Shown here piece by piece: positions 12,202-22,756 of a stretch of 64,000 nucleotides of DNA; positions within the stretch are counted from its first letter, which is position 1, and each line of letters opens with the position of its first letter. Under the pieces are notes generated by a model, which worked only from the letters and a program-made list of their open reading frames with translations, made no database searches and had not been told where the DNA came from. Source of the DNA: Arachis hypogaea (Eukaryota; Streptophyta; Magnoliopsida; Fabales; Fabaceae); the NCBI RefSeq assembly GCF_003086295.3, contig NC_092045.1, positions 19,637,758 through 19,701,757 on the forward strand, written 5' to 3'. The position numbers were made by a program, and so were the translations under genes.

Positions 12202-12605
12202 CTTGATTTGGTAACATTTTAAAAATAATTTATAAAAACTAATTTTTAAAAAATAATTTTTTAAAAGTTATAGTATCTATATTTAGTAAATTAAATTAAA
12301 ATAACTTTTAATAAATATAAATAATAATAAATATATTTAATAAAATAATTTTTAAAATTTAAAAATATTATAATAGACATTAATAAAAAAATTAAATTTA
12401 AAAATAAATTAATGTATAGAGTTATATGGTTTTTTTAATTTTAATAAGTATATATCTTAAAAAAGTCTTATCTTAAATATTTTTAAAAATATCCATATCT
12501 TTTAAAAATTGTCATATAATCTTTTTTATTTATCAAATATAAATAATAAATTGATGTTTTTAAAAGATATAAACACTTTTTTAAAAAAATTTACCAAATC
12601 AAATC
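12202..12605. mobile_element. AT-rich MITE with GATTTGGTAA ends
   Basis: Left CTTGATTTGGTAACATTTT and right TTACCAAATCAAATC form inverted ends around ~400 bp of AT-rich non-coding DNA. I did not find a clear target duplication, so the superfamily is open. Confidence 0.5.
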
Positions 12606-12609
12606 TAAC

Positions 12610-13320
12610 TCAAAAATTAAAAAATAAAATAATCATGATAGAAGTATAAAGGAATTAGTATCCACAAACACGACATAGAGTATTATGTTTATGTGATATG
12701 TATATATTTGTTTGTAGATATACAACGATAGTCATAAATTAGTTATTTGTATAAAATATATATTAAATATATATCAACTAATTAATTTTTTATATATACA
12801 TAATATTTTTAATACAATATGTATATTAGATAAGAAAAATATCAAGAAGAAAAATATTAAAAAATAATTAAAATTTATTATTAGAGACCATCAATAAATT
12901 TTAATGATTTTATTAATGGTCAAAAATAATAAATTATCATAATCTTCTAGCATTTTCTATTCAAATTTATTCACAAAACATTTATATTTTTACAAAATTA
13001 TTCATAAAAATCTAAAAATAAAAATTGAATTCAGATTTCAAAATCTATTAATTTAATATAATAAGATTTATAAGATAAAATCAAAAATAAAATAAAAAAT
13101 ACTAATAGAAAAATAAATTTAAATATCCAATAGGAATAATATATTTAGATTTATATATTTTATTAATCTATTAGATTTTAAATCTATTCAAAATCTTTTA
13201 CAAATATTCTCAAATTGAATACTGCTTAATGTCATTCTATTTTTTATTTATTTTATTTATACAACTAATATATATACAATTATAAATGAAAACAGGTTTA
13301 TTTTTTTTCAAATGGAAAAG
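12610..13320. other. AT-rich intergenic sequence, nothing recognised
   Basis: No gene-like frame or repeat boundary was detected between the MITE and the Mutator-like element. Confidence 0.55.
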
Positions 13321-13384
13321 AGCATGGTGTAACACCATGAAATAGACGTTTGGCAAGAATATGCACTGTTATGGTGTAAGACAC

Positions 13385-13690
13385 AAATCATAACCTCCGT
13401 TTTGGGTTTGTAATTTTTTTTTTGTTTTTGAAAATCACCAAACACATGTTACGTTTTCAGTTGCTTTGTTTTTTTTTTCTTCACCAAATGCAGCCTGCGT
13501 TTTGGGTTTTATTTTTTTTTATTTGTTTCTAGCCAAAAGTAGGTTGTGTTTTTGGGGAAAGCTTTTTTTTTTTCGGAGCACACAAACGCAAATTGCGTTT
13601 TAAAGGTGTCAGGAAGTCTTTTTTTAAGGTTGTAAAACGCAAGTTGCGTTTTATGAGTGGCAGCCACAAAACGCAGGTTGCATTTTGCAT
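13385..13690. repeat. Left subterminal repeat array of the MULE
   Basis: About six imperfect copies of an AAACGCARGTTGCRTTTT motif are scattered here (for example near 13395, 13492, 13543, 13588, 13636 and 13677). The motif is itself near-palindromic. The same motif recurs at 19515-19815. Confidence 0.75.
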
Positions 13691-15659
13691 AGATAACAAT
13701 ATTTTAATCCAAAGCTTTGCCTATAAATATGTTTCACAGTTTTAACTTTTCCGCACCTCTCCTCTTCCTCTTTCTTGCATATAGTTCAAAGTTCTTAGTT
13801 TTTTGGGCAATTAGTTGTGCCAAAAAAATCGGGTTAGGTGAGGGTGGAGTTATGGAAGGTGTCGTAAATTTACGAGTGTATTATAAAGGTAAGATTATAC
13901 GAAACACAGACAAAGGAGTAACTTTTGTTTGTGAATGTCCGTTATCATTTGCTATTCTATGCACCATGAGTTTTGTAGAGTTGCAAAATGGCCTTTGAGA
14001 TAACATACAAAGTCACATTTCGAAAAGGGTGAGCAATATTTTATACAGAAATCTTGTACCAGTATTTGGTGGGCTGATACAGTTTCAGATAATGTCCATC
14101 ACTGACGACGCAAGTATGCAACATATGTTCTACATTTATCAACAAACTCATTTTCACGTGCCGATGATAGAGCTGTACGTTGAGTTTGAACAACGCACGG
14201 GAATGGATGGGGTTGGCGAGGATGTCAACGTTGATGAATTCGGGGATATAGATTGGGAAGAAGATAACAACGACAGTGAAGAGGAGTTTGAAGCAAACTA
14301 TGAAGTCGATGACGGGGACGATGATGGAGACTTGGCAGACAGTCCGGCGGTACAAAATGAGGCAGATGCGATTGTAAGTCAGCATCCCTTTGGCGTTCCG
14401 TCTTTTATGCGGATTCTAGATCTCGAAGCTATGCATGTCCCGGAATTTTCTGAGTATGCGAATATCGGTATGTTATCTTATGGTTATTAATTAAAGTTAC
14501 TGCTACCATTAATTTTATTTGCGTTGTACTAACAGTGGTTTGATTGGCGTAGGTGAAGGCAATGTTGCGGCGGAAGATGGCGAGTTTAGTGTCGGACTGG
14601 AATTCGATTCCAGAAAGTCAGTGATATCTGTAATCCAAAGCTACACTATCTCTAGAGGAGTTGATTACACTGTATATGAGTTTAAACCGCAGACATTCTA
14701 TGCGAAATGCAAGGGTTATGGTGCAGGGTGTGATTGGCTTATCCGATCTAGTTTGATTTGAAAGAAGGGTTGTTGGGAGATCAGAAGATACAATGACAAA
14801 CACACGTGCACCATGGGAACGATTTCACAAGATCATGCCAAGTTGGACTTAGACACAATTGCAGATGTCATTAGGCTGTTGGTTGAAGCAGACCCATCAA
14901 TAAAGGTGAAATCTATTATTGCAGAAGTTCAGTCCAGGTTCAACTACACTGTAAGTTACCGCAAGGCTTGGTTGGCAAAGTAGAAAACTGTCACAAAGGT
15001 TTTCGGTGATTGAAAAGTTTCTTACCAGACTCTGCCAGTATGGTTGAAAGCAATGATTGCGAAGATGCCAAGATCTCGGGTTCAAATAAAAATGCTCCCC
15101 GTTAACCGTGAGAATGAGGAGGTTCAAGGTGTAAGAGTTCTCCATCGGGTTTTTTGGAGCTTCTATCCGTGTATCGTTGCATTCAGACACTGCAAGCCAC
15201 TGGTGCAGGTTGATGGCACACACTTGTACAGAAAATATAAAGGTGCACTCTTAGTTGTGGTTGCACAGGATGGGAACCAAAACATTGTGCCCATTGTATT
15301 TGCGATAGTCGAGGGTGAGACGGCAGACGCATGGGAGTTTTTCCTAACCAATTTGCGGAGATATGTTGTTAACATTGACGGTAGGGGTGTTCAAAACCGA
15401 TTCGGACCGAACTAAACCGACTAACCGAATCGAAATAACCGAAAACCGAAAAAACCAAAAACCAAAAAAATTGAAAAATATTATTTTGTTGTTTTTTATG
15501 CGATTCGGTTTGGTTTTTAATTCTGACCATAAAAATCCCAACCGAACTGAACCGAACCAGTAAGGCAAAAACCCTAAAAAACCAACCCCACCCCCGATTC
15601 CCCAAATGAGTGATGCGCGTGACCTAACCCAGTAAGGCAGTAATCCCACCCCCACCCCC

Positions 15660-16050
15660 CAATCGAAACCTAGCCCTCTCTTCTCACAGTCTCACCTTCT
15701 ACACCAGTGCACCCAGGCTGCAGTCACCCACGTTCTTGAGTCTCGAGGCCGGTGGCACCCACGTTTCTCCCACCACCTCGAAGCCTTCCTCCCAAGTCCT
15801 AACGCCGAAGCCTTCTTTTTCGTGGACAGAGCAGAGAGCACCAGTGCACCAAGAAGCCTTAGCCAGGCAGCCACAGCCAACTCGCATAAAATCCCTCGCA
15901 GGCTAGCACCATGCCACCACCCTCTGACCCAACAAGCCAGCACAGCACCACGCCAGTGACGCCACCACCCAGCAGTGTTTCTGGCCACGATCAACTTAGC
16001 ACGTCCCAGTCTCCCACCCAGCCACTGATTCAAGTAAGATAATGGAGCCC
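15660..16050. other. GC-rich, UTR-like segment inside the hAT element
   Basis: This stretch is much richer in C and G than its surroundings. It is CT-rich on the plus strand with several CCACC-type blocks, resembling a plant 5' leader or a second captured gene fragment. No reliable protein match is visible in any frame. Its origin is unknown. Confidence 0.4.
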
Positions 16051-16437
16051 GAGCTACCGAGTCAAGTATGTAATTTGACTGAAATTGCTGTTCTGGTTGT
16101 TGTTCATTTTTCAATTGCTGTTCTGTTGAATTGCTGAAACTACTTTTGGTTTGTTCATACTGAATTTGCTATTCATACTGAAATTACTGGGTTGTTCATA
16201 CTGAAATTACTATTCATACTGAATTACTGAAACTGCTTCTGGGTTGTTCATACTGAATTACTGAAATTGCTATTTTGTTTGCTGTTCATACTAAAATTGT
16301 TGTTCTGTTTGTTGTTATCTGATATATCCAAAAACTTGATCTAAAATTGCTTCTGGTTTAATATTATTATTAGTTATTTTGGAAAAATAAAAAATTAATT
16401 TTGAACTGAATATGATTTATTACTTTTGTTTCCAATT

Positions 16438-16761
16438 CTATATATATGGGGAATTGGTTTGTTAGCAGCAGGACAAAGTAGCACAATTACAGGAACATAT
16501 GCAGGGCAATTCATAACTGAAGGGTTTTTGAAGCTAAGTATAAAGAAATGGTTAAGGTAATTGATTATTAGAAGTTGTGCTATTGTTCCAACAATGATAG
16601 CTACTATAGTTTTTAATACATCAGAGAATTCACTGGATACTATGAATGAATGACTCAACATGGTTCAGTCAATTCAGATTCTTTTTACACTTATTCCACT
16701 TCTTACATTAGTGTCTAAAGAAGAGGTCATGGAAACCTTTAGAATAGGCCCTATTGTAGAG
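16438..16761 (+). pseudogene. Captured NRAMP metal-transporter exon (NRAMP2/3/4-like)
   Basis: The segment is 108 codons with no insertion or deletion. It contains [19 protein letters not shown], the consensus transport motif of NRAMP divalent-metal transporters. The sequence around SCAIVPTM and VQSIQILFTLIPLL fits the plant NRAMP2/3/4-type clade, which exports metals from the vacuole. Two in-frame stops (TAA 16558-16560, TGA 16651-16653) prevent translation. The match stops exactly at G|GTAAGC (16761/16762), a canonical splice donor, so genomic DNA including the start of an intron was captured, not a cDNA. It lies inside the non-autonomous hAT element. Family identity is confident; the exact paralogue is inferred from memory. 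Confidence 0.88.
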
Positions 16762-17845
16762 GTAAGCTTTGTTTGCATTCTAACTTTTGTAGAATTGATT
16801 TTGATGTATACTGATTATGATTATGTTTGGTAATTCGTCTAAAAGTGATTTCTTCCTTTCAAAAAATAAATGATTCTAAATATATCATGTTATGACTTTG
16901 TGAAGTAGTATAGTAGTATTTTTTTTGAATTGACTGAAAAAACTGAACAAACCGAACCAAACTAAATCGTTTTTAATTGGTTTGGTTTGGTTCGGATGGC
17001 TTCGATAAAAAAAACCGAACCAAACCGAACCGCAGTTTAATTAGATGATCGGATCGGATGACTTTTCACTCAAAAACCGAATCAAACCGCACCGCAAACA
17101 CCCCTAATTAACGGCGTTGGCATTATTTCTAACCGCCATACGTCCATCGACGCTGCAATAACTCGTAGTAACGGTACATGGTCACCACCTAGAGTGTGGC
17201 ACATGTACTGCGTCAGGCACATCGTGTCCAACTTCTTAAGGAGGTTCAAGGCTCCGTATTTACATAAACTCGTGGTTAACACAGGTATTTCATTTTGCTA
17301 TTATGGTCCTATTCATATTAATTTCGTGGTTTTTGCTATTATGATTGAACGATTTGTTCAACAGGCTAGTCTATGACGAAACAGGAGTGCAACAAAAACT
17401 ACCAGAGGCTAAAAGAGCGGGGTGAGGCATATACTCAATGGTGCAATGACATCGGTGTTCAGAGATGGGTGTTGGTATTCGACGGGGGTCATCGCTGGGG
17501 ACATATAACGACAAATTTGGTAGAGTGTATAAATTCTGTCCTGAAGGGTGCCACTCTATGCACTCGAATGACACTAACGACGACCTAGTGGAGCACATAA
17601 ACAAATGGACAGCAAGGTCATCCGGAACCCCCACTCCCATATACGGCCGTCATATAAACTGCACATCAGTAACCACAAGGCCGATTAGAAAAATTATTCT
17701 TCTAAATAAAAACTTTGGATATAAATGGTTAAAACATAAATCGTCGACTCCCATGTCATCGAGTCCTCACCTAAAATGCGCAGTAGGCCTCCGTATATAT
17801 CTTGTATGTCGGCGCCAATGACTCCACCTAATAAAAAATAGAATG

Positions 17846-17897
17846 ATTGCAATAACAACAACAACAACAACAACAACAACAATAATAATAATAATAA
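17846..17897 (+). repeat. AAC/AAT microsatellite
   Basis: A run of AAC units passes into AAT units within the 3' part of the PMD gene. It produces the Ile/Val-rich tail of the minus-strand frame. Confidence 0.95.
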
Positions 17898-18759
17898 AAC
17901 AATATCGTCGTGCAAGTGAAATATCAACATTGCCGAGCTGATCACAGAGAATAGGTGCCAGGAACGGCATACGCTCCCATGCCCAAATAAAAAGTAGTAT
18001 GAGTGGTTCATCCATCTCTTTATAGTTGTATCGTGATGCACGATACAATGATCTGTATAGATGTGCCAGACTGGCTACCCCCCAACTGTAAAGTGAAATC
18101 CGGTGAAAATCACAAAGTAGAGGCAGAAACTTCGAGTTCAACGAAGTGGTAGGCTTATTAGGAAATACAACCGTTCCAAGCATACAGAAAATGTGAACCT
18201 GGACGTACCGTTCAATGGACTCCTGCGTGTCACACGGTTTGGTGTCTCTGCACCGCCGAAACCATGCAAGATTCACCTTACCCAAGATGTGATCATATGG
18301 ACCTGGCTCTCGACCAAAACAAGCAATGCAGTTCTCCACCATAAACTGGTGACTGTTGTCTGTTCTACCCGTGACGGGCTCCCCCATTAACCGGGGCCAA
18401 GTATATATGTAACGTTTTCCAGCATCACCGTCACTTCACCAACTGGAAGGTGGAACGTGTGAGTTTTCGGCCTCCACCGTTCCACCAATGCACTTAGCAG
18501 TACAAAATGGCCTCTCATTTCGCCTATTCGCGAAACATGTTGAAACCCAGTTAATGCCAACGACGATGCAGCTACCTCATTAAAGGTATCTGGCAGATCG
18601 AATTTTCTGGGTAACAAATTCTTAATAGCCTGCAAAAAGAAAAAGAATAATGATTAATATTACTTCATAATTATAATTAGTGTTAACAATAATATTAATA
18701 AAATTATTAATACTTTTTTTAACAACTAACAACAACAATAACTACTACAATAATAATCA

Positions 18760-18824
18760 TAATAATAAATTCTAAATAGTAACAGTTAATAACCTATTTG
18801 ATAAATAATAATAATAATAATAAC

Positions 18825-18858
<34 letters not shown>

Positions 18859-19088
18859 CCGTACTCATGATAACCATTATAATAAAGTTATTGATGATAA
18901 TAATAACAATAATAATAATAATAACCATAATAAAGTTTTTAAAAATAATACTCTGTTAATAATCTATTAATCATTTACAGTTATTATTATTTTAAAAAAT
19001 ACTAATAAGAACGCAGTATTATTATTATCCTAAAAAATAATAATAAATTATTAAACTATCCTATTTATTATTAAAATATAACTTTTTG

Positions 19089-19141
<53 letters not shown>

Positions 19142-19215
19142 CACAAATAGTATTATAAAAAATTAACAACATACTAATCCTAATAATAATAATAAAAATA
19201 ATAATAATAATAAAA
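18760..19215. repeat. AAT/ATT microsatellites within the PMD intron
   Basis: Several AAT arrays (about 18805-18856, 18894-18925, 19180-19215) and a long ATT array (about 19089-19142) fill the intron of the PMD gene. Confidence 0.95.
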
Positions 19216-19514
19216 ATAACAATAAATTTATTAGTTAAAACATAAATAAAGAACATAAAAATAAATATATTTATTCATTATAAAATAAAAAAATTACTTA
19301 CTCATTGAGAATGATCTAAATATTCAATAATGTATTCTTTAGATAAAGTAAAATTACAAATCATTTTTTTTCCTTATTAAATAAAGTCCTAAACCTTCAC
19401 TGTATTCTTCCTCCTCACACACTTATCCCCTTTCACCCTCAACTCCAACCCTTTCAGTCTCAGAACTCTCTTAGCAAGTGAAATGAAATAGGAACCAAAA
19501 GTGAAACGGTAAAA

Positions 19515-19815
19515 CACTCATAACCTGCGTTTTGTTTTTATACACCGGTTCCACTACTCTCCTATACACGTGTCATGCATGCAAGTAGGGAGGCTACCAA
19601 TCGTAATCTGCGATTTGTCTATGCGGCCTGCCAAACGCAGGTTGCATTTTAGGACTTCAAGACTGGTCAAAGTTGTAGCACATATCTGTATGCAGGAGGT
19701 AGGAACACGTTTCGAGACTTCGTTCTCCTCCCCTACCAAACATGGGCTGCGTTTTAGAGCTGCATACAACTTTTTCACTTTTAGTTCAGTCAAGATGTAA
19801 CTTGCGTTTGAGAGC
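19515..19815. repeat. Right subterminal repeat array of the MULE
   Basis: About five copies of the ACCTGCGTTTT/AAACGCAGGTTGCATTTT motif (near 19524, 19604, 19634, 19747 and 19800) mirror the array at 13385-13690. The block AAACGCAGGTTGCATTTT is identical in both arrays. Confidence 0.75.
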
Positions 19816-20282
19816 GTCCCTGTCTCTGCTGTCATCTCCGATTGTGCCCAAGGGTTCTTCTGGTTGTCGTGCTCCTCTTCGCTGCAAGCTTCACATTGGA
19901 CCCTTCCTGCTCCATCCTCACCAGCGGCGCTGCAGAAACCGTTGCACTCTCCATTTGAGATGCTCTCTCCGGCGCCGCTACGAGCCGTGATGTCCTTGTG
20001 GTCTTAACCATTGTCATCCCCATTTTCCGTCAGCCTTCTGTCCTTTTTGTGTGATTTGTGATGCACATTCTTTCTACCAAAACACTAACTGATCTTTCTT
20101 CTGGATGATTTTCTACTGGCAATTACCAAAAGATCCATAGGTAAATTCCAGCTCCATGATCTTTTTAAGTTGTTTAGAAAAGCTTGTTTGGCTATTCGAT
20201 GAGTATCCAAGTGAAACCGCAATTGGAGATCTGTCCTCCTAGTTCTTCAACACTATTCCACATTTGCGTCCAAATGCAAACA
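19816..20282 (+). other. Sequence between the MULE end and the PPR start, no gene recognised
   Basis: The first part is moderately GC-rich without a supported protein. The part after about 20100 may be the leader of the downstream PPR pseudogene. Confidence 0.4.
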
Positions 20283-20862
20283 ATGCTGAGTATCATCAAA
20301 TCACGCCTCTTTAACCACTTGTATCTTTTTATCTCTCTCCTCACAACCGCCACCACTACACCACACTCATTTTCCACTTCACCATTTAAATCCCACTCTA
20401 GAACAAATTCGAGACATGGATAAACCATCTTAAACCTTCACCCCTTACAATGTCCATTGATCCCTTCAAGCCTAATCAGACCTAGACCTCTCCTTCGATA
20501 TCTTTTGCTGGACCACCCAATAGTGCAACTACACCCACACTCACCTCACCATAATCAAACAACTCATTGCCGGCCGCTGCTACTGCCAAAACTCTAATCT
20601 ATGAGGTCATCGTCGGCGTCTGTGACCCCTCTGTCAAGATCTATAACACCGTCATCAGATTCTTCTGTGGCTGTAAGTTCTTCTTCAGTCTCACCTTCGA
20701 CGTTTGTAAAAAGATGCTCAAGTTAGAGGATTCGAAACCCACTTTCGAAACCTATTCTCTTTTGTTCAATTCACTTCTTAGAAGGTTCAATAAACTCAAT
20801 GTTTATTATGTTCACTTACATTCTGTGAGACCCATGACTAAGCAAATGAAGGCCAATGGTGT
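20283..20862 (+). pseudogene. PPR protein pseudogene, 5' part
   Basis: An ATG at 20283 opens an N-terminus rich in Ser, Thr, Arg and aromatic residues and lacking acidic residues, typical of an organelle transit peptide. After a frameshift near 20400 the sequence continues, in changing frames, with helix pairs of the pentatricopeptide type: KTLIYEVIVG, IYNTVIRFFCG, FDVCKKML and ETYSLLFNSLLRRFNK (20580-20800). PPR proteins bind organellar RNA in chloroplasts or mitochondria. The frame runs into the Copia LTR at 20860. The continuation resumes at 25037, where the last ~125 bp are repeated. Stops and shifts on both sides show it was a pseudogene or became one. Confidence 0.75.
20734..20859 (+). 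repeat. Left copy of the ~125-bp duplication flanking the Copia element
   Basis: From GAAACCCACTTTC to GGCCAATGG this 126-bp block of PPR sequence recurs at 25037-25161 (125 bp) with about four differences, including a 1-base indel. It ends exactly where the left LTR begins. Confidence 0.95.
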
Positions 20863-21154
20863 GAAAGAATAAGAAAAGAAAAGAATGCGAACTTTTATTG
20901 ATTGTTGATTGATTGAATTATACTGAAGTGTGTTGTAAACTATGAGGGTAAAACTAAATATATATAGAGCATTGTCTTATGAAAGATAAAAGCAAATAAA
21001 GATAAGATAAGAACAATTAAAGACAAGATAAAGATAAGATAAGATAATAAAGACTAAAATTAGAACTGAATTTATGTATTCTGTTGGGCTGAATTTATGG
21101 GTCGTGAGACGTTTTTATTGTTGTCATGGGTTAAGGTGGGAGAGTGGTTTAATA
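20860..21154 (-). repeat. Copia 3' LTR
   Basis: This is the 295-bp direct repeat of 24738-25036. It contains GATAAGATAA-type short repeats. Element sense is minus, so this is the downstream LTR. Confidence 0.95.
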
Positions 21155-22756
21155 CGCCCCCCGCAAGCTGGAGGATGAAAGACGTCAAGAACACTAAGCT
21201 TATTCAGATTAAGATGGAAGGGTTGAGGAGACAAAGGCTTGGTAAAGATGTCAGCTAGTTGTCCAGAAGAGGAAATTGGGAGAAGTTTAATCACTCCAGC
21301 TTGAGCTTTTTGTCGAACCAAGTGACAATCAACCTCTAAATATTTGGTCCGTTCATGAAAAACTGGGTTAGCAGCAATATGAAGAGCACTCTGATTATCA
21401 CAATATAAAACTGGTGGATGGATATGAGAGATGCGTAAAAATTGTAACACATTTAGTATCCATTGAAGTTCATAAGTTGTGTTGGCAAGTGCATGATATT
21501 CTGCTTCCGTGGATGAGCAGGCAACGGTGGTTTGTTTCTTGGTCTTCCAAGAGACTAAAGAACTGCCTAAGAAGAAACAATAACCTGTTAAAGATCGCCG
21601 AGTGTCAGGACATCCGGCCCAATCAAAGTCACTGAGAAGCTGAATTTCTGATTCCCTTGGAAAGAAAAGTCCTTTGCCGGGACTAGTTTTCAGATATCAT
21701 AACACATGCTTGGTAGCTTGAAGATGAGATTCAGTAGGAGATGCCATGAATTGACTTAATTGTTGAGTGGCATACATGATGTCCAGTCGAGTAGTGGTGA
21801 GATAGATAAGACGACCAACCAAACGGCGATATACAAAATGGTCGGATAGCAGGGGACTTTTGTCTTGATATAGTCTTGTGGTACTATCCATTGGAACAGA
21901 GGCAGGTTTAGCACCTAATAAACCAGAAACCTCTAAAAGATCAAGACAATATTTTCTCTCAGATAAGCAAATTTCCTTCTCTGATTGAGCAACCTCAATA
22001 CCCAAAAAATATTTTAATGACCCAAGTCTTTAATTCGGAAGTGTTGGTGCAAAATACACTTAATGGCAGCAAGTTCAGAAATGGAATTACAGTGAGAACA
22101 ATGTCGTCAACATAGACTAAAAGGATATAAATTTGATCACCAATGAATTTAACAAATAGATTATAATCAGATGAGGTCTACTGATATCCATGAGATAGCA
22201 AAAGATGAGACAGTTTGTCATGTCACATACGACTAGATTGTCGTAAACCATACAGTGACTTGAGTAGCTTACAGCATTGATTCGGTTGAGGAGATGTAAA
22301 TCCGGGTGGCAGAGTCAAATAAACATCCTCAAAAAGATTTCCATGTAAGAAAGCATTATTGACATCCAACTGATGTATAGACCAATGCTTCATAGAGGCC
22401 AATGCTAAAACTAATCTGATGGTGGCAGGCTTGACAACATGGGAGAAAGTTTCCAAGAAATCAACACCTTCAATTTGAGTGAACCCTTTAGCCACAAGGC
22501 GTGTTTTATATCGATCAACTGAACCATCAGGCTTGCGTTTGATGCGATAGACCCATTTACAGCCAACCGGCTTAACCCTTGCAGGGCAATCAACAAGACG
22601 CCAAGTTTTATTCAGCTCAAGAGCATCCAACTCATCTTTCATAGCACTACACCAATTAGAGTGTTGATTGGCGTCCTTAAAAGACTTTGGCTCAACGTCA
22701 GAATGTAGAGATAAAAGAAACTTTTTATGTGAAGATGAAAGAGAAGAAAAAGACAC
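21124..22756 (-). pseudogene. Copia reverse transcriptase and RNase H
   Basis: On the minus strand, frames 22756-22223, a bridging stretch with VYVDDIV (about 22110), 22005-21697 and 21450-21124 together encode the Copia RT and RNase H. Visible blocks are NKTWRLVD, GCKWVYRIK, RLVAKGFTQ.EG.DF, HQLDVNNAFLHG, SLYGLRQS, SLVGRLIYL-type, LYCDNQSALHIA with an RNase H Asp, and QLADIFTKPL at the C-terminus. Frameshifts near 22220 and 22010 and a stop near 21700 break the product. In an intact element this is the C-terminal half of one polyprotein with the integrase part. Confidence 0.9.
21155..21164 (-). promoter_or_regulatory. Copia polypurine tract
   Basis: The minus strand reads GCGGGGGGCG immediately before the LTR, the expected plus-strand priming site. 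Confidence 0.85.

Larger units (their letters stand above)
15382..17106. mobile_element. Non-autonomous hAT element with captured host exon
   Basis: Ends TAGGGGTGTT...AACACCCCTA form terminal inverted repeats. The flanks ATTGACGG (15374-15381) and ATTAACGG (17107-17114) are an 8-bp target duplication with one mismatch, the hAT signature. Subterminal AACCGAA/TTCGGTT repeats line both ends. No transposase is present. The interior holds a GC-rich UTR-like part (about 15660-16050) and an NRAMP exon (16438-16761). Removing the element rejoins the MULE transposase reading frame, which independently confirms the insertion point. Confidence 0.93.
13850..17592 (+). pseudogene. MULE transposase (MuDR family), interrupted by a hAT element
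   Basis: The coding order is an acidic N-terminal region (14200-14340), an intron near 14468-14552, the MuDR N-terminal domain with the C..C...H.C zinc-binding pattern (14600-14820), and the MULE DDE domain. The first catalytic Asp is in VQVDGTHLY (about 15208-15234). The expected second Asp, in the I.SDRH block just after 17114, reads Asn (ISNRH). The Glu in NLVEC is present (about 17516-17530). A second intron lies at about 17285-17364. The hAT element at 15382-17106 splits the DDE domain. Stops at about 14759, 14982 and 15012 break the frame, and the SWIM zinc-finger C-terminus is absent after about 17560. The gene is non-functional. Confidence 0.85.
17767..19364 (-). pseudogene. Plant mobile domain (PMD, MAIN-like) gene of the MULE
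   Basis: On the minus strand, a first exon (19364-19302, starting M-I-C-N) ends at a GTAAGT donor (19301-19296). A 672-bp intron full of AAT repeats ends at a pyrimidine-rich acceptor (TTTTTGCAG, exon from 18629). Exon 2 carries the PMD core: the LVERWRPKTHTFHLPVGE block, then after a frameshift near 18388 the PVTGR, YVQVHIFCMLG and WAWERMPFLAP blocks. An in-frame TGA sits at the exon 1 junction. Host PMD proteins (MAIN, MAIL1) act in gene expression and TE silencing; PMDs in TEs have no settled function. The gene ends in an AAC/AAT microsatellite near 17850-17900. Confidence 0.8.
13330..19815. mobile_element. Mutator-like element carrying transposase and plant-mobile-domain genes
   Basis: A MULE transposase pseudogene (+) and a PMD gene (-) face each other. 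Both outer flanks carry arrays of the same AAACGCARGTTGCRTTTT-like motif (13385-13690 and 19515-19815), which frame them as one element of about 6.5 kb, including a 1.7-kb hAT insertion. Exact ends and a 9-bp target duplication could not be identified, so the limits are set by the outermost motif copies. Known biology: PMD domains occur both in host proteins (MAIN and MAIL1) and inside plant TEs. That the two genes belong to one element is inferred from the shared flanking motifs. Confidence 0.65.

Noticed and set aside
15692..16114. Minus-strand 140-codon ORF in the hAT element
   Set aside because: Open because of high GC content; no domain recognised, and it overlaps a UTR-like segment of opposite sense.
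19071..19256. Minus-strand ORF of Asn repeats
   Set aside because: It is an artefact of the ATT microsatellite within the PMD intron.
20192..20428. Minus-strand ORF at the PPR start
   Set aside because: It is the antisense shadow of the PPR transit-peptide frame.
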